From positions 8,502,451 through 8,566,450 of the forward strand of contig NW_022097996.1 in the NCBI RefSeq assembly GCF_002288925.2: a stretch of DNA of 64,000 nucleotides. The letters are read 5' to 3'. Made by a program: the position numbers and the translations under genes. Below are positions 55,801 through 64,000 of this stretch, piece by piece. The notes under the pieces were generated by a model. That model did not search any database and was not told the origin of the DNA. It saw nothing but the letters and a program-made list of their open reading frames with translations. Source of the DNA: Delphinapterus leucas. Taxonomy: Eukaryota; Chordata; Mammalia; Artiodactyla; Monodontidae. Position 1 is the stretch's first letter, and each line of letters begins with the position of its first letter.

Positions 55801-56698
55801 AGTGAGCAGGGTGCTGACCACCGGCCAAGGGCTGCAGGCTCAGGGTCTCTCTGGCACACACGCATTGCGCTCCGAGCGAGGGGCTGCGGGTCTCACTCTC
55901 CCCCAGCTGGGAGAGCAGTACCAGCAGGCAGCGGGCATCAGGGCAGTTGCCGGAAGGATGCAGAGGCCTCGCTGGTGAGGGGTTGGAGAGAAGAACCAAG
56001 ACATCTCCAGGAGGCCGTGTCGGGGGATCATTTGGACCTTAGTCTCCTCATCTGTAAATGACTGGATAATAATGAGGGTAAATAACTGAACAGGGATGGG
56101 GATTAAAAGAGGTCAGAACATGGAAGTATTGGTTACATGGGGCTATGAGTTTCCTATCGCTACAGGGGGAGCCAGTCTCCCAGCACGGGTTCTGCATATT
56201 CTTGGTCTTTCCTTTCAAGGCTGAGACAACCAGGGATGATGGGATTTTAGATAGATTGCAACAGAATTTGATGAGCCCAGAATTCTCCAAACATGTCAGC
56301 TTTTCCACTCCCCGTGTCTGCCTGTATTTTGCAGGCATTATTTCCTGTTGGGCACGTGGTTGTGGTGGGGGTGGGGGTAAGGGCGGGGGCAAGGAGATTG
56401 TAGAGGTTGCGGAGGTCGACTGCGAGCCTCGGATGGAAGCGGTCAGTGGCGACATCAGCAGTGGCCTGGGCCTTACCGGTGCGTGGGTTTGCTTTAAAAC
56501 ACCCAGGAGGTCACTCAGGGTAGGAAGGGGTTATTCTGTTAAGTCCCGGCTGTCCTGAGGAGCGGCCACAGGCTGGCCAGGTAACCCTGTGCCCGTGTGT
56601 GTGCATCCCATCTGTTTGCAGAAGTCAGAGGCAGCTCGGCTGACTCTCCTCCCCTGTCTCGAGAAGTTGCCTTCTCCTCCCCGCAGATATCTAGGTTA
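52871..56698. other. Non-coding DNA with small low-complexity and MIR traces
   Basis: An ATTC-type run lies at about 52945-52995. MIR-like traces lie near 55560-55650 (TTTCCTCGTCTATGAAGTATG) and 56035-56130 (CTCCTCATCTGTAAATGACTGG). Otherwise about 3.8 kb of unique sequence without a recognisable gene. Confidence 0.4.
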
Positions 56699-56867
56699 CA
56701 GTTGACCCTTGAACAACAAGGGATGCTGTTCTCGGTATCCAAGGATCCTCTGTATCCGCCACTCAACCAACCGTGGACTGCGTTGTGCTGTAGCGTTTAC
56801 TCTTGAAAAGCATCCACCGAGAAGTGGACCCGGGCAGTTCAAACCCACATCGTCCCAGGGTCAATTG
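56699..56867. mobile_element. MER2-like (Tigger group) DNA transposon, shortened
   Basis: The left end CAGTTGACCCTTGAACAAC is the MER2 inverted repeat. The right end is the complementary form (CAGTTCAAACCCAC..CCCAGGGTCAATTG). Only about 170 bp lie between, so most of the interior is missing. Confidence 0.75.
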
Positions 56868-57164
56868 TCCTTCTTTGCCCCACCAACCCTCTCCAGCCCA
56901 CCATCAAGTCCCGTGCGTTTGGCCTCCGAACTAGCTCCTCCCACCTCCTCCCATCCCACCCTCCCAGGCCATCGCCCTCTCCCTGGACCACATCACAGCG
57001 CCCGACTGATCCACAGGTGCGCACTTAGCTCCACTCCCAGCCCCTCCCTGATATACCCACAGGGGCCCCCAGATGCAAACTCCATCACATCACAGGCTGT
57101 TTAACCCCACAAGTGGCTTCCCCGGGCCCATAAGAGGAAGGCAAGACTCTGTCCCACGGCATCC
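56868..57164. other. Non-coding DNA, nothing recognised
   Basis: C-rich sequence between a MER2-like element and an L2 remnant. Confidence 0.35.
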
Positions 57165-57389
57165 TTGGTCCTGCGTGCTCTGCCCAGCCCACCTCTGCAG
57201 CTGCCTCACCCGCATGTGCCCCTGCGCCCTGGCTCCACAGCCACTGACCCTCCTTCAGACCCCTGGGTTTGCAACATTCCCTCCTGCTGAGGTCTTGAAC
57301 CATCCTGTTCCCTTTGCCCAGAATGCTCTTTCCGTCTTGTTCTCCTTCTCATCCCTTCCCCTCTCACTTTCTTTCTCTCTTTCTCTTTT
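57165..57389 (+). repeat. L2 remnant, left part (interrupted)
   Basis: CCTGTTCCCTTTGCCCAGAATGC and related L2 sentences. The element resumes at 57953 (TTTCAATGTCACTTTCTCAGGAAGCC) after an L1 and a SINE insertion. Confidence 0.65.
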
Positions 57390-57795
57390 CTTAAATTGAT
57401 TTACAATGTTGTGTTAATTTCAAGTGTACAGCAACGTGATTCAGTTATATATCAATATCTCTCTCTATATATAGATATATATTCTTTTTCAGATTCTTTC
57501 CCACTATAGGTTATACTATATACTGAATATAGTTCCCTGAGGTCTGCAGTAAATCCTTGTTGCTTATCTATTTTATTATAGTGGTGTGTATCTGTTAATC
57601 CCATATTCCTAATTTATCCTCCCCCCGCCGCCAGCTTCCCCTTTGGTAACGGTAAGTTTGTCTGTGAGTCTGTTTCTGTTTTGTAGATAGGTTCATTTGT
57701 GTCATATTTTAGATTCCACATATAAGTGATATCATACGGTATTTGTCTTTCTCTTTCTGACTTACTTCACTTAATATGATAATCTCTAGGTCCAT
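57390..57795 (-). mobile_element. L1 3' fragment, antisense
   Basis: TTAAATTGATTTACAATGTTGTG, ACAGCAACGTGATTCAG, ATATTCTTTTTCAGATTC, AGTTCCCTGAGGTCTGCAG, TTGTTGCTTATCTATTTTA and ACTTACTTCACTTAATATGATAATCTC are the reversed L1 3' UTR and ORF2 end. Confidence 0.88.
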
Positions 57796-57807
57796 CTCCC
57801 ATCTCAC

Positions 57808-57940
57808 CTTTTTTTTTTCTTTTCTTTTCTTTTGGCCAAGCTGCGTGGCTTATGGGATCTCAGTTCCCTGACCGGGGACTGAACCCGGGCCACGGCATTG
57901 AAAGCCCAGAATCCCAACGACTAGACCACCAGGGAACTCC
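57808..57940 (-). mobile_element. tRNA-Glu-type SINE, antisense, nested
   Basis: Poly-T with TTCTTTTC, then GGCCAAGCTGCGTGGCTTATGGGATC, CAGTTCCCTGACCGGGGACTGAACCCGGGCC and a head ending CCACCAGGGAACTCC. A perfect 12-bp target-site duplication, CTCCCATCTCAC, lies at 57796-57807 and 57941-57952. Confidence 0.92.
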
Positions 57941-57952
57941 CTCCCATCTCAC

Positions 57953-57995
57953 TTTCAATGTCACTTTCTCAGGAAGCCTTCAGGAGACCCCATGC
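57953..57995 (+). repeat. L2 remnant, right part
   Basis: AATGTCACTTTCTCAGGAAGCCTTC continues the L2 remnant that breaks off at about 57389. Confidence 0.55.
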
Positions 57996-58145
57996 AGGTC
58001 AGAGGGTGGCCATGCGACCAAGGTCATAAAGCAAGAGCCGGAGGCCTTGGCCCCTAGGGTTGGAGGCCACGTGCAGTTTGGAACAAACCTGGCTGGCTAC
58101 ACAGGGCTCGAATTTTCCTGGGGACCCTCAGCAACCTCGTGGTGT
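57996..58145. other. Non-coding DNA, nothing recognised
   Basis: Short stretch before a MIR copy. Confidence 0.35.
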
Positions 58146-58325
58146 GACTGGGATGGGAAGTCCACTGCTTGTCCTGTGTGCCCTGGGACAAATTATCCAA
58201 ACCCCTGCATGTCTCACTTCCTTCATCTGTCAAGTGGAGATAAATAGTGGGTCCTACTTCATTGGGTCGTATGGAATTTTAAGTGAGATTTTACAGCACA
58301 CATCTTACAAGTCTAATAAATAGCG
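58146..58325 (+). repeat. MIR SINE
   Basis: Sense MIR-like: GCCCTGGGACAAATTATCC, CACTTCCTTCATCTGTCAAGTGG, GATAAATAGTGGGTCCTACTTCATTGGGTCG and TTTTAAGTGAGATTTTACAGCAC, ending TCTAATAAATAG. Confidence 0.75.
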
Positions 58326-59940
58326 TGATTAATTCTTGGGTTCATAAAGGCAGATTCCCAGCCCCACTCTTGTCATGGAATTTACCCTACAGTGTCACTA
58401 TCGAGGAGACACCTAATTCTCCCCAGCAATGTAACTTGGTCCTTGTCCTGGTAATTGCCTGAATTTCATGATTAGGCAGGAAAAATGAGCCCTTTAACAA
58501 CGAATTGAGGCTACTTTTGCCACAGAGTGCAAGGATTATCAAAGTGGATTGGCTTTACTTGGTTTTTCCATTCATTCAGGCAGAACAAGCCCTCGAAGAC
58601 TTTCAACTACACCCAAGGAATGTGTTTTCTGCCTGAAAAATAACTGATGTAGAAGAAAAAGAAAAGCACAGATTTTGCAGATGGAAGGCACGGACCCACG
58701 TGGGCCTCGGCCGCTAGCTTCCTGGGCTCAGTTCTTGCAAAGTGGCAAGACAGCTTTGCTTTTTCAAGCCAATGCTCCATGGATACAAGCAGGAAGACAT
58801 TCCCTGGAGTCGCTCCAGCCACAGTGGCGCCTTGCCCTTATCAACATTCCCGTGATTTCACTCTCCCCAAAAAAGGGATTTCTCAAAAGTTCCAGCTTTG
58901 GGGCATCACTAAGCTAGAAATGGGATCTCTGGTTTAAATCAGACGGTCCCTAGCCTTTAGACTAAAAGGAGGATGAGCTTCTTCACGGCCAGTAGCTCCC
59001 AGTACATTTTCTCCTAAGATGTGAAGCAACTCCCTTTGCAGGATTCACATTAAGGTTGACTGCTGCAAGACAGGAGAAAGTCCCTTTCCCCAGCAATCTC
59101 CAGCCTTTTTCTGCAGTGTGTCTCACCCCCCAGTGACTCCACACGACTGTCATCCAAATGTGTGATGGCACTGCTCATCAACTGTCCCTTTGGGCAGAAA
59201 CATTGGAAGGTGGAGATTTAGCAAACATTCTGCTTTTGGAAGTGGTTTGTTGGCTCCCATCAAACACAAGGAGAGAAAAGGGGAATGCTTTATAGCGAGG
59301 AGAGTTTGGGACTTGACCCAGGACAAAGCAATCTGCAATGCTTTGCCCCCTAAAAGGAGGAGGTGGGAGCCTCTGGGCCACTGCAGGATGAGACACTGTT
59401 CCATCATCTCGGCTGTCCCCTTCAGCCCCTCTTGTTTACCGAGGCAAACACATCACAGGAAAGCGAGTCCTCAGTCCTCTGGGACACGTGGCCCCAGTAA
59501 CACCTCTGATGTGGCTGGCGCTCCTGCTGCTGCATCCGTTGACCTGTGATGCTGCCGCGGACGCTGCCTCCCCACCAGACGCTGAGCTGCCTCAAGACAG
59601 TAACGAGGCACTGTCTGTCGTGTTTGCCAGCACAGAGCAAGACACTTAGCACTCCCTCTGATTCAATGACAAGATGAGTGAGTGAGTGAAGGCGTGCGTT
59701 TTAAAGCCATGGGTGTTTCTGCCTCACAAAGTCATTGTCTTGTGAGGAAAGCCGACAAACGCGAAGGAGCTCGGTAAGAAGCCCCATGTGCAGGATTGCT
59801 TCCTGTGCCTTTTGACCTTCAGCCATGAAGCGTGACCTTTACTGCTTGTTGAGCACAGACTGCTTTTAAAGGATATCCTTCCACTGCCCTCCCAGAAGGA
59901 AGGGGAGATTGGATGGTGCTCAAAGCCCACCAGTTTTAGG
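58326..59940. other. Non-coding DNA, nothing recognised
   Basis: About 1.6 kb of unique-looking sequence. The frames at 59150-59407 (-) and 59190-59549 (+) overlap each other and have no recognisable domain. Confidence 0.4.
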
Positions 59941-60312
59941 GCCCTTTTTTTTTTTTTTTTTTTTTAAGTTTTTAATTAATTAATTAGTTTTGGCTGTGTT
60001 GGGTCTTCGTCGCTGCACGCAGGCTTTCTCTAGTTGTGGTGAGCGGGGGCTACTCTTCGTTGCAGTGCGCAGGCCTCTCATTTAAGTGGCTTCTCTTGTT
60101 GCGGAGCACGGGCTCTAGGTGTGCGGGCTTCAGTAGTTGTGGCACGCGGGCTCAGTAGTTGTGGCACGTGGGCTCTAGAGCTCAGGCTCAGTAGTTGTGG
60201 CACACGGGCTTAGTTGTTCCGCAGCATGTGGGATCTTCCTGGACCAGGTATCAAGCCCGTGTCCCCTGCATCGGCAGGCGGATTCTTAACCACTGCGCCA
60301 CCAGGGAAGTCC
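59941..60312 (-). mobile_element. CHR-1-type SINE, long copy, antisense
   Basis: A poly-T of about 23, then AATTAATTAATTAGTTTTGGCTGTGTTGGGTC. Three CAGTAGTTGTGGCAC units follow, then the reversed tRNA head (TTCTTAACCACTGCGCCACCAGGGAAGTCC). A target-site duplication with one mismatch, CCAGTTTTAGG (59930-59940) and CCAGTTTCAGG (60313-60323), flanks it. Confidence 0.93.
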
Positions 60313-60323
60313 CCAGTTTCAGG

Positions 60324-62419
60324 ACCTTCTGCGTGTGCTCTGAAATAAGAAGACAGTAAGGGAAGGTGGCAGTGTTGGGGAATTTCAAAGCAGTCCTGGA
60401 GGGAGACTTGTCCAATTTGGCTGATGGCAATGGGATTTGGTGCGGGGGGAGTCTCAGTGGAAGTAGCTGATTGACTGAGAGCCATCTGAATGTGATGGAA
60501 GACGGGATAACTGAGCAAACATCCTTCCCCCAAGCTGTCCGTCCACCCCATACAAATGTGTGCATGTACACACACAAACACAAATGCACACATATTACAT
60601 CCTTTGGGAAACAGATCATGTGGAAGACACAGGTATCAAATGGAAAGTCGTTTCTTCCGAAGAGGTTAATACAGAAAAAAACCAAGATGCCAAAGCTCAG
60701 GGTAACAGGAATTTAGATATAGCACAGTTGTCATCAAACATCCTCATGGATAGGCAGGCTGGGAGGATAGGGCTGAAACTGCAGGTGATCCTGATTCAGA
60801 AGTGGGGAGGTAGAGGATAGGTCCCTGCACCCCACCTTTCTCCGTAAAGGCCAACAAACTGGCTTCAATTAATGGAGTCCTGGAGTCTGTATCTGTCTTG
60901 GAAGTCCCCGCAAAAGTCCCAGGACCTAGAATCTTTGATATTTAAGGCAGGGCAGACAGTTGCCACCAGGTGGCGCCAAACAAGAGCTTGTGCTGGGACA
61001 GGCCATACATTGCCACAGACCCAAGGCTCACCAATTCATTCATCGATTTTGCCACACCCCAGCTTTGCATTTTAGGGGCTTGGATTTCTCAGCTCCCCCC
61101 TCCTTGCCCCACTTATGGCCTCGTGGCAGGGTTTTACTATAGTGTTCCTCTATGGGATAATGGTGCTCTTTGGATATCTAAAATGCCTTGTACTTTTTAA
61201 AGTGCTTGCTTTTGCATTACTGCATTGCAGCAGGACTGACAGCTAGGCAGGAAGGGGTCATTACTTCCACCTTGCAGGTAGGAAAATTGCGGTTTAGAGA
61301 AATTACAGAGAGAAGGGAGCAGCTGGCGGTGTTTCAGCTGCTTCATGGCCCAGGGCATTCTATTTTAATCCTCTTTATTGATCTGAGGCATAGTCACAAT
61401 GTGTAAAGGCTATGTGTCAGGGGTTTCAAGGGACTCAGGGGTAAAAAAGTGTGTCCCTGCTGTCAGGGAGCTTTTGGGCTGATCACCTTGCTGTCCCTCC
61501 TTATACCTTTGCTGTGATATCAGCACAAAAAACTGCCTCTCTCTCCAGGTTGCAGTCACATCCTCATCGTCCTGCCCCAGACCCTTACCTGGCTGAGACG
61601 GAAATACCAGCAGCTACAGAACAAACCTGAACACGCTCCTGAAGCATCTTCTTAGATCATCACTGTTAGTAAGTTATTTAAAAATTTCTTCTGCTTCAAG
61701 ACACAAAAGATATATGATGGAACAGAATGCAAAAAGGACCTGAATTTTAAAAAAAACGAAAAACTGAGGCTTCAGCGACCCCTCATACTTGTGGAGCCCT
61801 TTGTCTCCAGCCCCCAGGGCTGGTCTGTTAGCTCCTCTGCACCACCCTGGGCACCTTGGGGGAAAAGTGTGAGACGTGCTTCAGCCTCTGCCTTTCTCTC
61901 CCTTTTGGCAAGAGGACATGGGCCTGGATGTGCTGGGTTTTCAAGGCTCCCTGAGTTCACACAGCCCTGGTCCCACCCACAGGGCATCCTAAGAGGTCCA
62001 TGCTGATGTCACTCGTTAGGCAACTCCTGGAAGATACCACGCACCATGCACTCAACCGGAAAGGGGCGCAGAGCAGAAATTAACAACAGGAGGCTCCTGC
62101 CCGGCATCCGAACGTTGCCACGAAACCTCCAACCTCGCTTCCCCACCTTCGAAGGAGGGGCTTCTCTTGGTGATCCAAGTGGCTCGTCCACCGCAGCATC
62201 TGGCATGGCTTGGTGAACCTTTGTGCAATCCCAGAGTCCGGGGATGCAGGCTGGACACAGACTCAGCCCTGACCCCGCCTCTCCCTCCCTCGCACTCGAA
62301 ATCCCGCCAGCATCGACTCTTTCTGCATCCCCACAGCTCCCTCTCTCTTCTCCCTCCTAAGCACCCACCACAGTCTCTTACTGGGCCCCTTGGCTCTGCT
62401 CGTGTCCCCTCCTCCACTT
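60324..62419. other. Non-coding DNA with a possible MIR at about 61220-61330
   Basis: A reversed MIR-like core (ACAGCTAGGCAGG, TTCCACCTTGCAGGTAGG, TTGCGGTTTAGAG) is near 61240-61310. No gene is recognised. Confidence 0.4.
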
Positions 62420-62563
62420 TCCACACAGTAGAGACCCTTCAGTGGCTCCCCATGGCTAGTATCCTAAAAGGTAGGCCCACCTGGATGCTCCCCGACCCAG
62501 CTTCCCACTCAAATTCATCTGTCACTTGCCCCACCTCCATAACGGCCCCGCCTCCATCACAGC
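62420..62563 (+). repeat. L2 remnant, left part
   Basis: CCCTTCAGTGGCTCCCCATGGC, ATCCTAAAAGGTAGGCCC, CACCTGGATGCTCCCCGACCC and CCACCTCCATAACGGCCCCG follow L2 order. Confidence 0.6.
62511..62563 (+). repeat. Left copy of a diverged direct repeat flanking an L1
   Basis: About 53 bp ending GGCCCCGCCTCCATCACAGC. A similar copy is at 63115-63168. The last 20 bases are identical between copies; the earlier part differs at several positions. Confidence 0.75.
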
Positions 62564-62584
62564 ACTCTCTTTTTTCTTTGCCCT

Positions 62585-63106
62585 ATGTTTTTAAAAGTTT
62601 TATTTTATATTGGAGCATAGTTGATTAACAATGTTGTATTAGTTTCAGGTGGGACAGCAGAGTGATTCAGGTATACATATACATGTATCTATTCTTTTTC
62701 AAATTCTTTTCCCATTTAGGGTATTACAGAATATTGAGCAGAGTTCCCTATGCTCTACAGTAGGTCCTTGTTGTTCATCTGTTTTAAATATAGCAGTGTG
62801 TACATGTCAGTCCCAAACTATCCCTCCCCCGCCACTCCCCCCTGGTAACCATAAGTTCTTTCTCTAAGTCTGTGAGTCTGTTTATGTTTTGTAAATAAGT
62901 TCATTTGTATCATTTCTTTTTAGATTCCACATGTAAGTGATATCATGATACCTGTCTTTATTTGTCTGACTTATTTCACTTAGTATGATAATCTCCAGGT
63001 CCATCCATGTTGCTGCAAATGGCATTATTTCGTTCTTTTTAATGGCTGAGTAATATTCCATTGAATATACGTACTGCAACTTCTTTACCCATTCCTCAGT
63101 CCATTC
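62585..63106 (-). mobile_element. L1 3' fragment with the end of ORF2, antisense
   Basis: The minus strand at 62882-63079 reads as the C-terminal part of L1 ORF2 (YYSAIKKNEIMPFAATWMDLE, then ISQTNKDRYHDITYMWNLK). The rest toward lower coordinates is the 3' UTR (reverse of TATTTTATATTGGAGCATAG and CAGCAGAGTGATTCAGG). It is 5' truncated at about 63106. ORF2 normally encodes reverse transcriptase and endonuclease, but neither domain is present here. Confidence 0.92.
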
Positions 63107-63114
63107 ATCCGTTC

Positions 63115-63168
63115 AACTTCATCTCTCACCTGCCTCAGCCTCCATCGTGGCCCCGCCTCCATCACAGC
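63115..63168 (+). repeat. Right copy of a diverged direct repeat flanking an L1
   Basis: AACTTCATCTCTCACCTGCC to GGCCCCGCCTCCATCACAGC, corresponding to 62511-62563. It also continues the L2-like sequence. Confidence 0.75.
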
Positions 63169-64000
63169 TCCCTTTATAGTGATGCAATCCTCTGTTCACT
63201 TCCCTGTCTCTCCCTCCAGATGGGTGGTCAGCACATGTTTTCTATAAAGGGCCAGCTAGCACATGCCTCAGGGTCGTGGACCATACGGTCTCTGTAGCAG
63301 CCACTCAACCCTGCTTTATAGCACAAAGCAGCCACGGACACTATGTACACTGTGGGCGAGGCTGTGAGCCAGTAAAACTTTACAGAAGCAGGCAGCAGCC
63401 TGGATTCAGCCCTCGCAGTGTAGTTTGCAGCCCGCTCTGTGAATGGTCTGTCTCACAGACCCCTGGGTCCCCAGCACCCTGCCTCGCATGGGTAGATCAT
63501 TCATAAAAGTTTTGAATGGAGGTATGACCCCGAGGGCTGTGTGGAGGGCGCGGCGGGGAAAAACGTGTTTTTTTCTGCGGATCCAAGTCTCACACTGGCA
63601 CGGTGAGCGGCCTCAGGCGGCGGCGTTCCGCTCCGCGCCAGACCAGGGCTTCTGCTTCCCGCAGCACCCTGCATTCATCTCAGGAGCAGCCCCAGGCTCT
63701 GCAGACTAGCGCTGGGTAAGCTGTCGGGTGAGATTCCCGGCTCACTAGGGCAGAGGGAAGAGAAGGCCCCAAGGTGAGCCAGCCACAGAGCAAGGGGAGC
63801 CCCCCGTCAGCCCCCAGTCCTGAGCGGAGCCCCATGGGGTCAGGCTCCCTCAAGAATATCTGTCAGCTGTATCTGCTGCTCGCCTGGTCTTCCGGGGATC
63901 CCGAACCTGTGCCAGCACTCCTCATTTGGGGGAAGAAAGAAGTTTCTCCCCAGACTCTTCGGTAGACTTTTTGTCTGAAGTCACTCTGTCACCTGGTGGC
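63169..64000. other. Non-coding DNA with a local CpG cluster at about 63540-63650
   Basis: CpG dinucleotides are dense in GGGCGCGGCGGGG, AGCGGCCTCAGGCGGCGGCG and CCGCTCCGCGCC, unlike the rest of the right half. No promoter motif or exon can be assigned. Confidence 0.4.

Noticed and set aside
62882..63079. 65-codon minus frame as a possible small gene
   Set aside because: It is the C-terminal end of L1 ORF2, annotated as part of the L1 fragment.
63590..63720. Possible first exon with donor motifs near the CpG cluster
   Set aside because: No conserved reading frame or promoter motif could be tied to it; kept only as an observation.
1..64000. CRISPR arrays, bacterial operons, phage or integron structures
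   Set aside because: None seen. The tandem repeats present are microsatellites or minisatellites, and the sequence is clearly mammalian.

Overview
The window is nuclear DNA from a mammal, almost certainly a cetacean (whale or dolphin). The best taxonomic evidence is its mobile elements. There are three CHR-2-type tRNA-derived SINEs (1548-1766, 35430-35611, 41824-42038), two long CHR-1-type SINEs (17481-17830, 59941-60312), three shorter tRNA-Glu-type SINEs, and cetartiodactyl-style L1 3' ends. This SINE mix is known from Cetacea and their close relatives. There is no bacterial or phage character anywhere, and most of the sequence is non-coding.

One protein-coding gene is recognised with high confidence: RP1L1 (retinitis pigmentosa 1-like 1), on the + strand. 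All of its coding sequence is present in three exons (6586-7191, 9074-9215, 10774-15824). The junctions are canonical GT-AG and the frame stays open for 1,932 residues up to a TAA stop. The N-terminus carries two doublecortin (DCX) domains that bind microtubules. The long last exon encodes a mostly disordered, Glu/Gly/Ser-rich tail with a short coiled-coil-like segment, a Cys-rich patch and the family's C-terminal DGFGQDDLDF. In other mammals the protein works with RP1 on the photoreceptor ciliary axoneme.

Layout: 1-6566 is presumed intron 1 or upstream DNA. It holds a CHR-2 SINE, an L2 remnant, a TG-rich tract and an 18-bp-unit minisatellite (about 4211-4652). 6567-15824 is the coding part of RP1L1 with two short introns. 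15825-16364 is the start of the 3' UTR, followed by an old antisense L1 and a CHR-1 SINE. From about 18.0 kb to the right edge (about 46 kb) I find no recognisable gene. This tract holds MIR, L2, L1, SINE, LTR and DNA-transposon copies, several microsatellites and unclassified unique sequence. From human gene order (8p23.1) the next gene to the right should be PRSS55 in convergent orientation; I saw no PRSS55 exon, so it probably lies just past the edge.

The most notable observations are these. The RP1L1 reading frame is intact in a cetacean. It has Gln at position 45, the site of the human occult-macular-dystrophy variant Arg45Trp. The human 16-residue C-terminal repeat array is missing, while a separate perfect-length three-copy 10-residue (30-bp) repeat sits near the C-terminus. 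A near-perfect 64-bp mariner-type palindrome resembles the bovine miR-2284/2285 hairpins. Two retroelement insertions are nested in older repeats, one of them flanked by an unusually long diverged direct repeat.
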